From Candidatus Omnitrophota bacterium (GTDB taxonomy: Bacteria; Omnitrophota; Omnitrophia; Omnitrophales; Aquincolibacteriaceae), in the NCBI GenBank assembly GCA_903819565.1, contig CAIJDY010000107.1:1-42429 (forward strand): a DNA stretch of 42,429 bases. The letters are read 5' to 3'. Below the pieces are notes generated by a model. It did not search any database. It was given only the letters and a program-made list of their open reading frames with translations, and had not been told where the DNA came from. A program made the translations under genes and the position numbers. Positions 9,439 to 19,059 of this stretch are shown in pieces (position 1 is the stretch's first letter; every line of letters starts with the position of its first letter).

Positions 9439-10112
9439 CCGGAATCTGTGAAAAATTCCGTCTTTTTCCATTTCGTTCCCGCATGGGGACGATTGCCCGC
9501 GGGTATCCGGCCAAAATACTGCCGCATCTTTTTGTGCGGTGGTTTTCCTGCCCTTTTGAGCTGATCGAACCCCACGTACCCAGGCAGGGGGTCATTTGCG
9601 ACCTGGGATGCGGTCACGGGCTGATGCTGCACCGTCTGGCGTCCCTTTTGCCTCCGGAAGCGACCCTTCTGGGGTTTGACATCGATAAGGAAAAGATTGG
9701 TTTTGCGCGGGCTTTTGATCATGATCATCGCATCTGGTTTGAAGCGAGAGACATTCTTGCTGCATTGGATCTGCGTGATGTGACCTGCTTGATTTTGAAT
9801 GATGTCTTGCACATGCTTTCCTATTCCCACCAGGAACTTTTGCTTCAGAGGTGCTTCGATTGCCTTGCGAAGGAAGGCGTTCTGATCCTTAAGGAAATAA
9901 ATGCCCAGGCGTCCTGGAAATATTGGTGGGCAGGCATCCAAGCGTATTTTGTAAAGGATGTCTTTCGTCTTACCCGGGGGGAAGGATTTCATCCCCGGTC
10001 CGTGGGTTGTCTGACCGGGCTGCTGGAAAAAATCGGTTTTAAAGTGGACGTTCTGCCGGCCCACCAAGGATATCCCTATCCTCACATGATCTTTCTTTGT
10101 CACAAAGGTTGA
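9429..10112 (+). CDS. class I SAM-dependent methyltransferase
   Basis: Motif I VICDLGCGHG, LLGFDID, VLILKEIN; ATG at 9429 overlaps GT2 end. Confidence 0.8.
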   Translation: MPLAGICEKFRLFPFRSRMGTIARGYPAKILPHLFVRWFSCPFELIEPHVPRQGVICDLGCGHGLMLHRLASLLPPEATLLGFDIDKEKIGFARAFDHDHRIWFEARDILAALDLRDVTCLILNDVLHMLSYSHQELLLQRCFDCLAKEGVLILKEINAQASWKYWWAGIQAYFVKDVFRLTRGEGFHPRSVGCLTGLLEKIGFKVDVLPAHQGYPYPHMIFLCHKG

Positions 10113-10121
10113 ACGCATGCA

Positions 10122-11465
10122 ATGAAAGAGACCGCTCTGCTGTTTAATCCGCCTGCTCCGCCCGGCTCGCAGTGTGTCATTCGCGACTTCTACTGCAGTT
10201 TTTCTTCGAAAGCCGATTATTATTGGCCTCCTCAGGACCTTTTGGCGCTGTCCGGGGTTCTGCGGGAAGATTATGATGTGCAGGTAATCGATGCCGTCGC
10301 TTCCGGACTCGGTCCGGCGGCCTGCCGGGAGATGATCCAGGCCAGCCGAGCCTCGGTGATGATCTTTGCCACCGGCAGCGTTTCGCTGACGGCAGATATG
10401 GCGTTTATGGGGAGCATTCCAAAGCGGGAGGGGAGCCGGTGGCTTGCCAGTGCCAGCCTGTTTCATTCCGCGAGGGAAGCCACGCTGCGCCGGTATCCGT
10501 TTTTGGATGATGTGATCTCGGATTTTACGGACCCAAGCATCCTTGACCGGCTGCGAGGCAAAGAAGCCCGGAAAGTCGTGGCCGCCGAATTCAGTCTCGG
10601 CAGGCCTCTGTATGAGCACTTCATCGGCCGCGGGAAGTCTTTACCGTTTTTCGGAGGGGCGTTTTTTTCCATCATGACAAGTTCGTTCGGCTGCGAATTC
10701 AGCTGCGGGTTTTGCACGGCGGGGACGTACCGGATCAAGTTCAGGGACATGAAGGAAGTGTTGGAGGATATCGGGTATTTGAAGAGCCGCGGCGTCGGAA
10801 AGATCTTTTTTGTCGATCCTCTTTTCACGGCGGATCCCCAAAGGGTCCTGAGGTTCTGTGATGCGGTCCGCGATCTGAAAATGGAGTGGATCTGCAATGC
10901 TCACGTGGATACGATCCAGGACGAGGCTCTGTTGTGCGCCATGGAAGCAGCGGGCTGTCGTGTTCTTTTGATTGGCGTGGAAAGCGGAGACGAAGATCTC
11001 CTGAAGCGATGGGGAAAGCGTACGGACGTCGGACGGATCAAAAAGGCGTTCGCGTTGTGCCGTAAACACCGGATCGCGACGCTCGGGTATTTTATCATCG
11101 GCCTGCCGGGGGAAGACCGGGAATCCTCCCGGAAAACGGTTCGTTTTGCCAAGGAGCTTCGGTGCGATTATGCTTCGTTTGGATATGCGACCCCCGATGA
11201 AGGAACGCGGTTGCGGAAAGAGGCGTTAGAGAAGGGATGGTGCAGTCCCTCCGAGATCTCAAGAGATTTCGACTCTTCGCAGGCGCCGGTTTTAGGGACC
11301 GAAACCTTGCCGCGCGAAGAGGCCGTTCAATTATTTCAAGAGGCTTACCGGAGTTTTTATTTTAGACCCGGATATATTCTAAGTGCATTGCTGAAAGTAA
11401 GGTCCCTGACGGGGCTAGGCGCCTTGTTCCGCACGGGGAGGGCGATATTAAAGAAAAATATCTGA
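10122..11465 (+). CDS. radical SAM protein with degenerate B12-binding-like N-terminus (HpnJ-like class)
   Basis: CEFSCGFC cluster motif, GVGKIFFVDPLFTADPQRV, LLIGVESGDEDLLKRWGKRT. Confidence 0.85.
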   Translation: MKETALLFNPPAPPGSQCVIRDFYCSFSSKADYYWPPQDLLALSGVLREDYDVQVIDAVASGLGPAACREMIQASRASVMIFATGSVSLTADMAFMGSIPKREGSRWLASASLFHSAREATLRRYPFLDDVISDFTDPSILDRLRGKEARKVVAAEFSLGRPLYEHFIGRGKSLPFFGGAFFSIMTSSFGCEFSCGFCTAGTYRIKFRDMKEVLEDIGYLKSRGVGKIFFVDPLFTADPQRVLRFCDAVRDLKMEWICNAHVDTIQDEALLCAMEAAGCRVLLIGVESGDEDLLKRWGKRTDVGRIKKAFALCRKHRIATLGYFIIGLPGEDRESSRKTVRFAKELRCDYASFGYATPDEGTRLRKEALEKGWCSPSEISRDFDSSQAPVLGTETLPREEAVQLFQEAYRSFYFRPGYILSALLKVRSLTGLGALFRTGRAILKKNI

Positions 11466-11467
11466 TT

Positions 11468-12289
11468 GTGAATGCCGATGATTTCGGTCTCGATCTCGAA
11501 ATTAATCGCGGGATCGATGAAGCTTGCCTCGGAGGGATGGTGAGAAGCGTTTCTCTTCTTGCTACGGGCAAGGCCTTTGAGGATGCGGTGGGGCGTCTTC
11601 GCAGGATGCCCAGGGTCGGGGTCGGGATCCATCTGTGTTTGGTGGCTGAAAGATCCGTGCTTCCCGCGCAGAAAATCCAGAGCCTTGTTGATGAACAAGG
11701 GCGGTTTCCTTCCGCCTATCGGAATTTTCTTGTAAGGTTGTGGACCCGCCGGATTCGTCCGGAGGACATTGCGATCGAACTCGACGCCCAGTTCAGAAAG
11801 TTTCTTGATCACGGAATCCACCCGACGCATGTTGATAGCCATCAATACATTCACCTCGTTCCCGCAGTTTCAACGACCGTGATCGAACTCTCTAAAAAAT
11901 ACGGGGTAAAATGGATCCGGTATCCTTCGCGGCCGGAGCGGTTTTTCCCGCGAAGTTTACGGGCCGCGGCGAAAATGATGGGGCTGGCGTTATTTTCGAG
12001 ATCGCAAACGCGGCGTATTCGAGGATTCGGCATCCGCGTTCCGGACAATTCTCTGGGATTTCTGGAATCAGGGCGTCTGGATGCCGGGAAGATGCGGGTG
12101 TTGTTGGATCGGATGATCTGCGGCGTCAATGACCTGACGGTCCATCCCGGCTACTGTCCCCAAGAAAGGGAATACGCGGCGTGGAATTATCATTGGGAAA
12201 CGGAGCTGGCTGTTTTGAAGGATGAGAGCACGATGCGTTTGGCGCGTGAAATGCGCATACGAATAGGGAATTACGCGGAGCAATCCTAA
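11468..12289 (+). CDS. ChbG/YdjC-family (HpnK-like) carbohydrate deacetylase
   Basis: VNADDFGLDLEINRGI, VGIHLCLVAERSVLP, HPTHVDSHQYIHLVP, DLTVHPGY; frame stays open upstream (KEKYLIVNADDFG), so the true start may precede 11468. Confidence 0.9.
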   Translation: MNADDFGLDLEINRGIDEACLGGMVRSVSLLATGKAFEDAVGRLRRMPRVGVGIHLCLVAERSVLPAQKIQSLVDEQGRFPSAYRNFLVRLWTRRIRPEDIAIELDAQFRKFLDHGIHPTHVDSHQYIHLVPAVSTTVIELSKKYGVKWIRYPSRPERFFPRSLRAAAKMMGLALFSRSQTRRIRGFGIRVPDNSLGFLESGRLDAGKMRVLLDRMICGVNDLTVHPGYCPQEREYAAWNYHWETELAVLKDESTMRLAREMRIRIGNYAEQS

Positions 12290-12374
12290 AGCGGTGGATT
12301 CCCGTTTTTTTCCCGCGGATTTTTCGAAACGTTAGTTCCGGAAAGCTGGGCGCGGCATCGGGCCCCGGCGTTTT

Positions 12375-13787
12375 TCAATCGCCTCGCGTGTGGGCGGAAA
12401 CGGCTTTCCAGCTTCTATAAAACTCGCGGACTTGATTTAAGGACCGTATCCTCTTGAGGTAGGACCAATACACGCGAGGGGAAGAATAAAAATCCTTCAG
12501 GATCGATCTGTGCGCCGCGACGATCTGTTCTTTTGACAGTCCGGCGGGTATAAAGACAGGATCGAAACAGGAAAACCGGTCCCACTCCGTGTCAAGAGTC
12601 CCGAACTCGTGGATCCGGTTCCAGACCTCTGAACCGGGATACGGGGTAAAGTAGGTTAGAGAGATGTCGTCCAGGCCAAGGCTTTTGATGAAATCCGCGG
12701 TTTGCTTTAAGGTTTCGGCCGTTTCCAAAGGATTGCCGAGCATAAAGAAGCCCTTGGTGGAAAAGCCCTGTTTTTGAGTGAGCCGTATTTTGATTCTGAT
12801 CTCGTCCAGCGTGATGCCCTTATCATAGAAATCGAGTATCGGCTGGGAACCGCTTTCAATGCCGTACAGGATCTGCCAGCAGCCGGATTGTTTAGCGATC
12901 TTCAGCCTGTTTTCCGTGATGATATCGATCCGGCTCAAGGCCGACCAGGCGATCCGGATGTTCTTTTTCCTGATCAGGCGAGACAGCTCCTCCAGGCGTT
13001 CTTCGGAAAGTAAAAAATTATCATCTTCGAAAAAGATCCCCCGGATGCCGTACTCTTTTTGAAGCAGCAACATCATCTCTGCCACGTAAGCGGCGCTGTG
13101 CAGCCTCACCTGATTGCCAAAGATCGCGCGATCGCAGAAAACGCACCGGCCGGGGCACCCCCGGGAAGTGACGAGAGAAACACAGGGCATCTCTTTGATG
13201 CTTTGAGTGGGGACCCTGTAATAGCGATCCAGCCGCGGCAATAGATCAAAGGCCGGAAAAGGAAGTTCGTCCAGGTCCCGGATCCTGTCCCGGGAAGGGG
13301 TCCGTAGAAGCTTTCCGTCCGCTTTGAAGACGATCCCTTGAACCGAGGTTAAGGAGGCTCCCTCCCGCAGTGCCCGCAATAATGCTTCGAGGGTCCTTTC
13401 TCCTTCACCGAGAACTCCGATATCAAAAGCGGCATTTTCAAGCAGCGTTTTTTCAGGGAGGGCGGTGAAGTGAGGCCCCCCGATAATGATCGTTATTCCG
13501 GGTAGTTTCTCTTTGAGCTTCTTTGCAAGAGCTGAGGATGTTTTTACGGAGACTGTGGTGAGCGTGATGCCTAAAAGAGAAGGATTTTTTTCACAAATTG
13601 CCACTGCGGTTTCTTCCAGTCCGTACCCCAGCGCGGCCGCGTCCAGGAGGCTTGTCTCAAAGCCCATTTTCCGTGCAGTGGCTGCCAAAGAAGCCAGGCC
13701 CAGGGGAGGTTCCACGGCGCCGGCCTGAGATAAAATGCCGTAACGCTGATTTGCGCTCACGGGGGGATTCACAAACAGGGTTTTCAC
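12375..13787 (-). CDS. B12-binding domain radical SAM protein
   Basis: MKTLFVNPPVSANQRYGILSQAGAVEPPLGLASLAA, IIIGGPHFTALPE, LGEGE, TSRGCPGRCVFCDR, FFEDDNFLL. Confidence 0.92.
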   Translation of the reverse strand: MKTLFVNPPVSANQRYGILSQAGAVEPPLGLASLAATARKMGFETSLLDAAALGYGLEETAVAICEKNPSLLGITLTTVSVKTSSALAKKLKEKLPGITIIIGGPHFTALPEKTLLENAAFDIGVLGEGERTLEALLRALREGASLTSVQGIVFKADGKLLRTPSRDRIRDLDELPFPAFDLLPRLDRYYRVPTQSIKEMPCVSLVTSRGCPGRCVFCDRAIFGNQVRLHSAAYVAEMMLLLQKEYGIRGIFFEDDNFLLSEERLEELSRLIRKKNIRIAWSALSRIDIITENRLKIAKQSGCWQILYGIESGSQPILDFYDKGITLDEIRIKIRLTQKQGFSTKGFFMLGNPLETAETLKQTADFIKSLGLDDISLTYFTPYPGSEVWNRIHEFGTLDTEWDRFSCFDPVFIPAGLSKEQIVAAHRSILKDFYSSPRVYWSYLKRIRSLNQVREFYRSWKAVSAHTRGD

Positions 13788-14092
13788 GGTCCTCTCCTCG
13801 ACGCCGATAATAAGTGCGGTTTTTCGGCCGCAGCATGTCCGGTCGTCTCAGGTCAAAATGCTAACGGCGCGCGGCCTCCGGCGACTTTTTGCCGATCATT
13901 GTACTATATCCGTGAGAGGGATCGATGCAACCGTAATCTTTCGGCAGGGGGGGGGGATCGCTTCCGTTCTTTTCACGGCGCTTTCTTTCGGCTATCATGT
14001 GCGGGCATGGAGCCCGTTTCCAGAGCCATCCATGCTGGCGGTTCTCGAATGGGTGCGCGGGTCCTTGATATGGCCGCGTGATCCCTTCGTGA

Positions 14093-14185
14093 GGGGGCCT
14101 GAATGGGTGGGCTGTTTTAAAGGATGGGGCTTTGATGTTCTTTGCGCGTGAAACACACATGAGAATAGGGAATTATGCAGACTGA
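14093..14185 (+). pseudogene. relic of the C-terminus of a YdjC-family deacetylase
   Basis: Frame gives AVLKDGALMFFARETHMRIGNYAD*, matching the C-terminus at 12208-12289 (AVLKDESTMRLAREMRIRIGNYAEQS*) without gaps, 15 of 24 residues identical; in-frame stop just upstream. Confidence 0.7.
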
Positions 14186-16442
14186 TCAAAAAGATTTGAA
14201 TCCTTTGCCCATGGTTTTGGTCAATTTGACGGTGGCCATGGCTTTAGTGAATTATTTTTGGCTGAGGCTAAATCAGTGTCCTCCGGTGGATGACGAGGCC
14301 TATCATCTCTTGTCGGCTCTGAAATATTTCTGGCTTTTCGGCAATCCGTCCTCCGGGATGTTCGGCTCCCTATTATTCGTCGATGATCTTTACCCGCCGT
14401 TATTTCCTTTTTTGGCTGCATGGGGGGCACACATTTTCGGCGCCGTGGGAACGGTTTCGTTTTGTATGACCAACGCGATTTTTCTGGTGGTCACGTTCTT
14501 TTCCTTATACGGCATCGGCCTCAAAATGGGGGATCGGAGATTAGGGGTTTTGGCTTCGTGTTTCCTTGCTTTGTACCCGATGTTCTTTCATTTGAGCCGG
14601 ATGTTCATGCTGGAGATCGCGTTGGTCGGGATGGTGACGCTGACGGTGATGCTTCTTCTTTACTCCGAGGGATTCACCCGGACGGTGTGGAGCGTTCTGG
14701 CGGGAATTTCGCTGGGTCTCGGCATGTTGACAAAGCAGACGTGCGTCGTCTTCGTCGTGGGACCGGCCCTCTGGGGGCTCCTGGGATCCTGGAACGCGCT
14801 CGATGCTAAGCAAAAAAAAAGAAAGGTCGTTAATTTTTGTCTGTTCGTCGCGTTGGGAATCGCGATCGCGTTGCCATGGTATTTTGCGGATGGAGCGACA
14901 AAATGCCTTAATATGCGAGGCGCATTTTTGGTCAAAGACAAGGTGGATTTCAACTTCTTCGCTTCTCATCTCGGGGCACTTGTTTTTTATCTCAGGGTAT
15001 TGGTGCTTGACCAAATGGGATGGATCTTTTTTGGAGGTTTTGTTCTGGCGATTTTTACAAAATTTAGAAAGCTTTTTGAATCGTCCCTTCTTTTCGTTTG
15101 GTTTGCCGTCCCGTATGCGGTTTTTTTACTGTTTCCCAACAAATACTACTACTACACACTTGCCTCCCTTCCTGCGGTGGCCTTGATGTCGGCGGGCGGA
15201 TTGTTGTCCGTCAAAAAGGCGGTTGTCCGCTGGGTTATTATTTCCGGCTTGCTCCTTTTGGGAGTTGGGCAATTTATCCAGCTCTCATTTTTGTCCCCTC
15301 AAATCCCCTCGAAAATCCTGTCCTTTGCGCGTTTCTCTCCTCAGACGGGGAATCATCAAATTCAAACACTTTTCAGGCGCATCACGGAGGAATCCAATGT
15401 CGAGAAGCCCGTTATCGGGGTCCCGAGCGTAAACCCGAATACCTTTTCGGGAGCGAAGGACACAAAAATCGGGAGAAATTATGTCTGTGTCAATTGGGAC
15501 ACTTTAAAGTACCAGGCGGCACTTGATTTGAAACCGTGGACGATAAAAACGATCAACGGTTTGAATGAGGACGATTTCACGACGCCGCCCCATTTTATCG
15601 TTTGTCACGAGCGTATTGAAAAATTAGGTTTTCCCGCTTCCTTCAGCGCTTCTTACCGGCCGACGGATATTTTTGTGATGCCGGATACGACCCGGGTCTA
15701 TTTGTACAAACTTGAGGAGGGCCGCGGATTTGGCGGGAGGAAAGCCGTTGTTCATCAGGATGAAAACAGCACTGTCTTGGACAACGGCCTTTTACAACTG
15801 GGTCTGGAGGATAACAGGTGGCGATTGTATTGGAAAGGGCAGTCCATCGTTAAAAGACTGTCGGTGCTTGCTGCTTTCAAGCCTTTCAGGATTTGGAACA
15901 ACTCGCGGGAATGTTTCTGGAGGATCTTGTCGCGAGATAAGAACCGTCTTGTGGCGAGGGCATACTTTTGTTTTCTGATTCCTGCCCAGGAGTGGGAATT
16001 TGTGCTGGATGGTAATCGTGTCTACTGGACCGTCAAAGTATTTGAGCCTTTCATTATAAAGTCCGAATGGGAAGAGGTTCGTGTCTTGTTGGTGGATGAG
16101 TATCGCCACTGGATCACGGCGCTTGGGTCCGGAGATTTTCCGCGGGGATCTGTCGAGGGCTTCATGGAAAACTGGCTGCCCTCCTCGAGCGGTGGCGGGG
16201 TTGATTCCGGTTACGTAGGGGTCGAGCAAGTCGAGGATCATTTGCCCGCCGTGACCTTTTACTCACTCCGATCGCGGAACGGACTTAAAGGAGAGGTGGG
16301 AAGTGTGGAAGGTTACATGCACGGCAAGCTTCTGAAGTATGTTTTTCGGTGGCCCTGGCGCTATGACTATTTTCGGGGTTGCCTGCTGGTCGGGGATAAG
16401 AGCTTCAATTCCCGTTGGCGGCCCGGTCTTGAAAAAGAGTAG
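14175..16442 (+). CDS. ArnT/PMT-like (GT39/GT83 type) membrane glycosyltransferase with extra C-terminal domain
   Basis: CPPVDDEAYHLLSALKYFWLFG, YPPLFPFLAAWGAHIFG, multiple TM helices, then ~245-aa soluble C-terminal region. Confidence 0.85.
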   Translation: MQTDQKDLNPLPMVLVNLTVAMALVNYFWLRLNQCPPVDDEAYHLLSALKYFWLFGNPSSGMFGSLLFVDDLYPPLFPFLAAWGAHIFGAVGTVSFCMTNAIFLVVTFFSLYGIGLKMGDRRLGVLASCFLALYPMFFHLSRMFMLEIALVGMVTLTVMLLLYSEGFTRTVWSVLAGISLGLGMLTKQTCVVFVVGPALWGLLGSWNALDAKQKKRKVVNFCLFVALGIAIALPWYFADGATKCLNMRGAFLVKDKVDFNFFASHLGALVFYLRVLVLDQMGWIFFGGFVLAIFTKFRKLFESSLLFVWFAVPYAVFLLFPNKYYYYTLASLPAVALMSAGGLLSVKKAVVRWVIISGLLLLGVGQFIQLSFLSPQIPSKILSFARFSPQTGNHQIQTLFRRITEESNVEKPVIGVPSVNPNTFSGAKDTKIGRNYVCVNWDTLKYQAALDLKPWTIKTINGLNEDDFTTPPHFIVCHERIEKLGFPASFSASYRPTDIFVMPDTTRVYLYKLEEGRGFGGRKAVVHQDENSTVLDNGLLQLGLEDNRWRLYWKGQSIVKRLSVLAAFKPFRIWNNSRECFWRILSRDKNRLVARAYFCFLIPAQEWEFVLDGNRVYWTVKVFEPFIIKSEWEEVRVLLVDEYRHWITALGSGDFPRGSVEGFMENWLPSSSGGGVDSGYVGVEQVEDHLPAVTFYSLRSRNGLKGEVGSVEGYMHGKLLKYVFRWPWRYDYFRGCLLVGDKSFNSRWRPGLEKE

Positions 16443-16487
16443 AGAACGAGGTTGCTTTTGAAGCCGGTTCGGGAGCGGCGGTAGCCC

Positions 16488-17234
16488 TTGGGGAAATTTT
16501 TGAGGACCGAAGAAGATCTTTACGTGGAAACGGGATACCAGATCCTTTACGAAGACGAATGTTTTTTCGTGGTGGATAAACCCTCGCCTTTGCCGGTCCA
16601 TCCGGTGGGTCGTTTTAAGGAAAAGAACCTCCTCAGTCTTTTGAAGCGGGACCTGAGGCCGGGTCCCGAAGGATTCCAGATCGTCAATCGCCTGGATTCT
16701 GAAACGAGCGGTCTTGTGATCGTTTCAAAATCGAGTTTCATGGCGGGTCGGTTGGGTCTTCTTTTTGAGAAACGGCAAGTGCTGAAGGAATACCAGGCGG
16801 TGGTGTTCGGAATACCTCCGGTTGAGGAGGGGACTATTTCGATCTCCCTTGGAATCCGGACGGAAAGCGGTCATAATATCCGCACGCCGGACCCCGACGG
16901 CGAAACGGCCCGGACGGATTATCAGGTCCTTGGGAATTTTGGCGATTACGCGCTCCTGAAGGTGGTCCCGCGAACCGGACGAACGCACCAGATCCGGGCG
17001 CATCTTGCTTTTCTGGGACACCCCGTCGTCGGCGATAAGATCTATATCGATCCGCGGATCTTTGAACGTTATATTGTCGAGGGATGGCAGGAGAACATGC
17101 GCCCGGTCGTCAAAGCCGTGAGGCTTTTGCTGCACGCGACTGCTCTGGAGTTCCGGCATCCGGTGACAGGGACCGCGATGCGGTTCGCGGCCGAGATGCC
17201 GTCCTGTTTTGATGAATTCTTGAACCTGCGGTAA
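16488..17234 (+). CDS. RluA family RNA pseudouridine synthase
   Basis: FFVVDKPSPLPVHP, IVNRLDSETSGLVIVSKS, PRTGRTHQIRAHLAFLGHPVVGDKIY. Confidence 0.92.
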   Translation: MGKFLRTEEDLYVETGYQILYEDECFFVVDKPSPLPVHPVGRFKEKNLLSLLKRDLRPGPEGFQIVNRLDSETSGLVIVSKSSFMAGRLGLLFEKRQVLKEYQAVVFGIPPVEEGTISISLGIRTESGHNIRTPDPDGETARTDYQVLGNFGDYALLKVVPRTGRTHQIRAHLAFLGHPVVGDKIYIDPRIFERYIVEGWQENMRPVVKAVRLLLHATALEFRHPVTGTAMRFAAEMPSCFDEFLNLR

Positions 17235-17266
17235 ACGCGGGCATTTTTTCGAAGAAAGGCTGGAAC

Positions 17267-17683
17267 ATGGATACAAAAAAAATCCGGTTCATCATCGTTT
17301 TATTAGGGCTGCTTTCTCTTTGGGGGTTTGGCGGACTTCTATGGTTCATGGCTGAGGATCGCGCGATTTTTGAGATCCTTTTGACCGCGTCCTGTCTTGG
17401 GGTGTCCGTGGTTTCGTTCTTCGGGCTCTGGCATTATCGGCGGTGGGCGCTTGTGCTGAGCCGGTTTGTTGCGCTGGCGGCGATGGGGTTCGGGGGGTAT
17501 CTGGCGCATTTCGCATGGACCTTCTGGCTTTTTCAAACCCCCACCCTCGCGGACCGTATTTTTGCGGTGCTCCGGCCCCAGGTGTCCCTTTTTCTTTTCG
17601 TGCCGGTCCTCTGGCTGGTTCTGAGCTTTTTGCCCGCTATCAACACGAAGTTCCTTCCCAAGAAAAATGAAACCCTCCCGTGA
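17267..17683 (+). CDS. hypothetical integral membrane protein
   Basis: Four hydrophobic segments; ATG at 17267; stop overlaps next start. Confidence 0.6.
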   Translation: MDTKKIRFIIVLLGLLSLWGFGGLLWFMAEDRAIFEILLTASCLGVSVVSFFGLWHYRRWALVLSRFVALAAMGFGGYLAHFAWTFWLFQTPTLADRIFAVLRPQVSLFLFVPVLWLVLSFLPAINTKFLPKKNETLP

Positions 17684-17931
17684 TACCTCGTCCGCATCCC
17701 AAGGACCCGCTTCATGGCGTGACGCTTGAGACGATCCTAGAACTTTTGGTGGCGCATTACGGTTGGGAAAAGATGGGAAGCATGATCACGATCCGTTGTT
17801 TCAATTTTGACCCGAGCATCAAGTCCAGCCTGACCTTTCTCCGGAAGACGCCCTGGGCAAGAAAGAAAGTCGAAGACCTCTACAAAAAAATTCATAAGAA
17901 ACTCAAACAACCCCTGAAAGCGAGCCGATGA
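17680..17931 (+). CDS. VF530/DUF2132 family small protein
   Basis: [60 protein letters not shown] start overlapping upstream stop. Confidence 0.85.
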   Translation: MIPRPHPKDPLHGVTLETILELLVAHYGWEKMGSMITIRCFNFDPSIKSSLTFLRKTPWARKKVEDLYKKIHKKLKQPLKASR

Positions 17932-18752
17932 AGATCTCCCACACGTTGGTGGCCCTGGACGTTGAATCGACCGGTATTTGGATCGAAAAAGACAAGATCA
18001 TTGAGATCGCGCTGGTCAAATACATGCCGGACGGAAAAAAAGAGACCTACGAGAAGAAGATCAACCCGGGGATCCCGATCCCTAAGGCGGTCACGGACCT
18101 GACCGGCATTTCGAACGAGGACGTTCGGGGAGCTCCTTCTTTTGAAGCGGTGGCGCCGGAGATCCTGGCTTTTCTCGGGGATGCGGATCTGGCGGGCTTC
18201 AATATCAAAAGATTCGACCTGCCGCTCCTCACGAGGGAATTTGCGGACATCGGGGTCAAGTTCGACTGGGAAACGAAGCGGACTTACGATGCCCAAATGA
18301 TCTTCCACCTGAACGAGAAACGGGATCTTTCCGCGGCTTATCAGTTTTATTGCGGCAAGGAACTGGTCGGTGCCCATTCCGCACTGGCGGACAGTGAGGC
18401 GATCTTCGAGATTCTCGAAAAGCAGGTGGCCAAGTACGGCGAGGGGCAGGAGGACTTGTCGGTCCTGGCGAAGTACGAATACAGCTCGTTCATGGAATTT
18501 TTCGACGTGGACAAAAAGTTTTGCTGGTGGCACGGGAAGCTTTACCCGATGTTTGGAAAGTACCGCCGCAAGACCTCGGTGGAAGAGATCGCGAAAACGG
18601 ACGCGCCTTACCTCCATTGGCTCCTGAAGTCGGATTTCAAAGAGGACGTCAAAACGATGATCAAGGCGGCCCTCAAGGGCGTATTCCCGTCCCATCAAAA
18701 AAAAGGGGACGCCGCTCCGGTGAGCGGGCCCGAAGCCCCGGGATTATTTTAG
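17928..18752 (+). CDS. DnaQ-like 3'-5' exonuclease (DEDDh)
   Basis: [53 protein letters not shown]. Confidence 0.9.
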   Translation: MKISHTLVALDVESTGIWIEKDKIIEIALVKYMPDGKKETYEKKINPGIPIPKAVTDLTGISNEDVRGAPSFEAVAPEILAFLGDADLAGFNIKRFDLPLLTREFADIGVKFDWETKRTYDAQMIFHLNEKRDLSAAYQFYCGKELVGAHSALADSEAIFEILEKQVAKYGEGQEDLSVLAKYEYSSFMEFFDVDKKFCWWHGKLYPMFGKYRRKTSVEEIAKTDAPYLHWLLKSDFKEDVKTMIKAALKGVFPSHQKKGDAAPVSGPEAPGLF

Positions 18753-18765
18753 GGATTATTTCCCT

Positions 18766-18793
18766 TTGCTTCCCGGGAGAGTTTCCGTATAAT
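18766..18793 (+). promoter_or_regulatory. putative sigma70 promoter for rpsU (TTGCTT-16-TATAAT)
   Basis: Consensus -10 and near-consensus -35 upstream of rpsU. Confidence 0.5.
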
Positions 18794-18879
18794 ACCGCCT
18801 CCAATGAACCCACACCAAGTACCGTGGCAGTGAAGGGGTTACGCGGTACGGCAGACTGCACCAGAAAGGGTGATAACGC

Positions 18880-19059
18880 GTGTTAAAAGTTGATGTCGGA
18901 GAGCACGAGCCTCTTGAAAGGGCCCTGAAGCGCCTCAAAAAGAAAATGGAGCGCGAGGGGATCTTGAAACTTCTCAAGGCGCGTAAGAATTACGAAAAGC
19001 CCAGCGAGAAGAGGCGCCGCAAAGCCCGCACCTCGAAGTCCCGCAAATTCAGCTTCTAA
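18880..19059 (+). CDS. rpsU: 30S ribosomal protein S21
   Basis: GTG start; translation (V/M)LKVDVGEHEPLERALKRLKKKMEREGILKLLKARKNYEKPSEKRRRKARTSKSRKFSF; 59 aa, below ORF-track cutoff. Confidence 0.92.
   Translation: MLKVDVGEHEPLERALKRLKKKMEREGILKLLKARKNYEKPSEKRRRKARTSKSRKFSF

Noticed and set aside
9435-10619. 394-aa ORF on the - strand
   Set aside because: Antisense to the methyltransferase and radical SAM genes; no motif.
13858-14151. 97-aa + strand ORF
   Set aside because: No motif, passes through the poly-G run and out of frame over the YdjC relic; probably non-coding.
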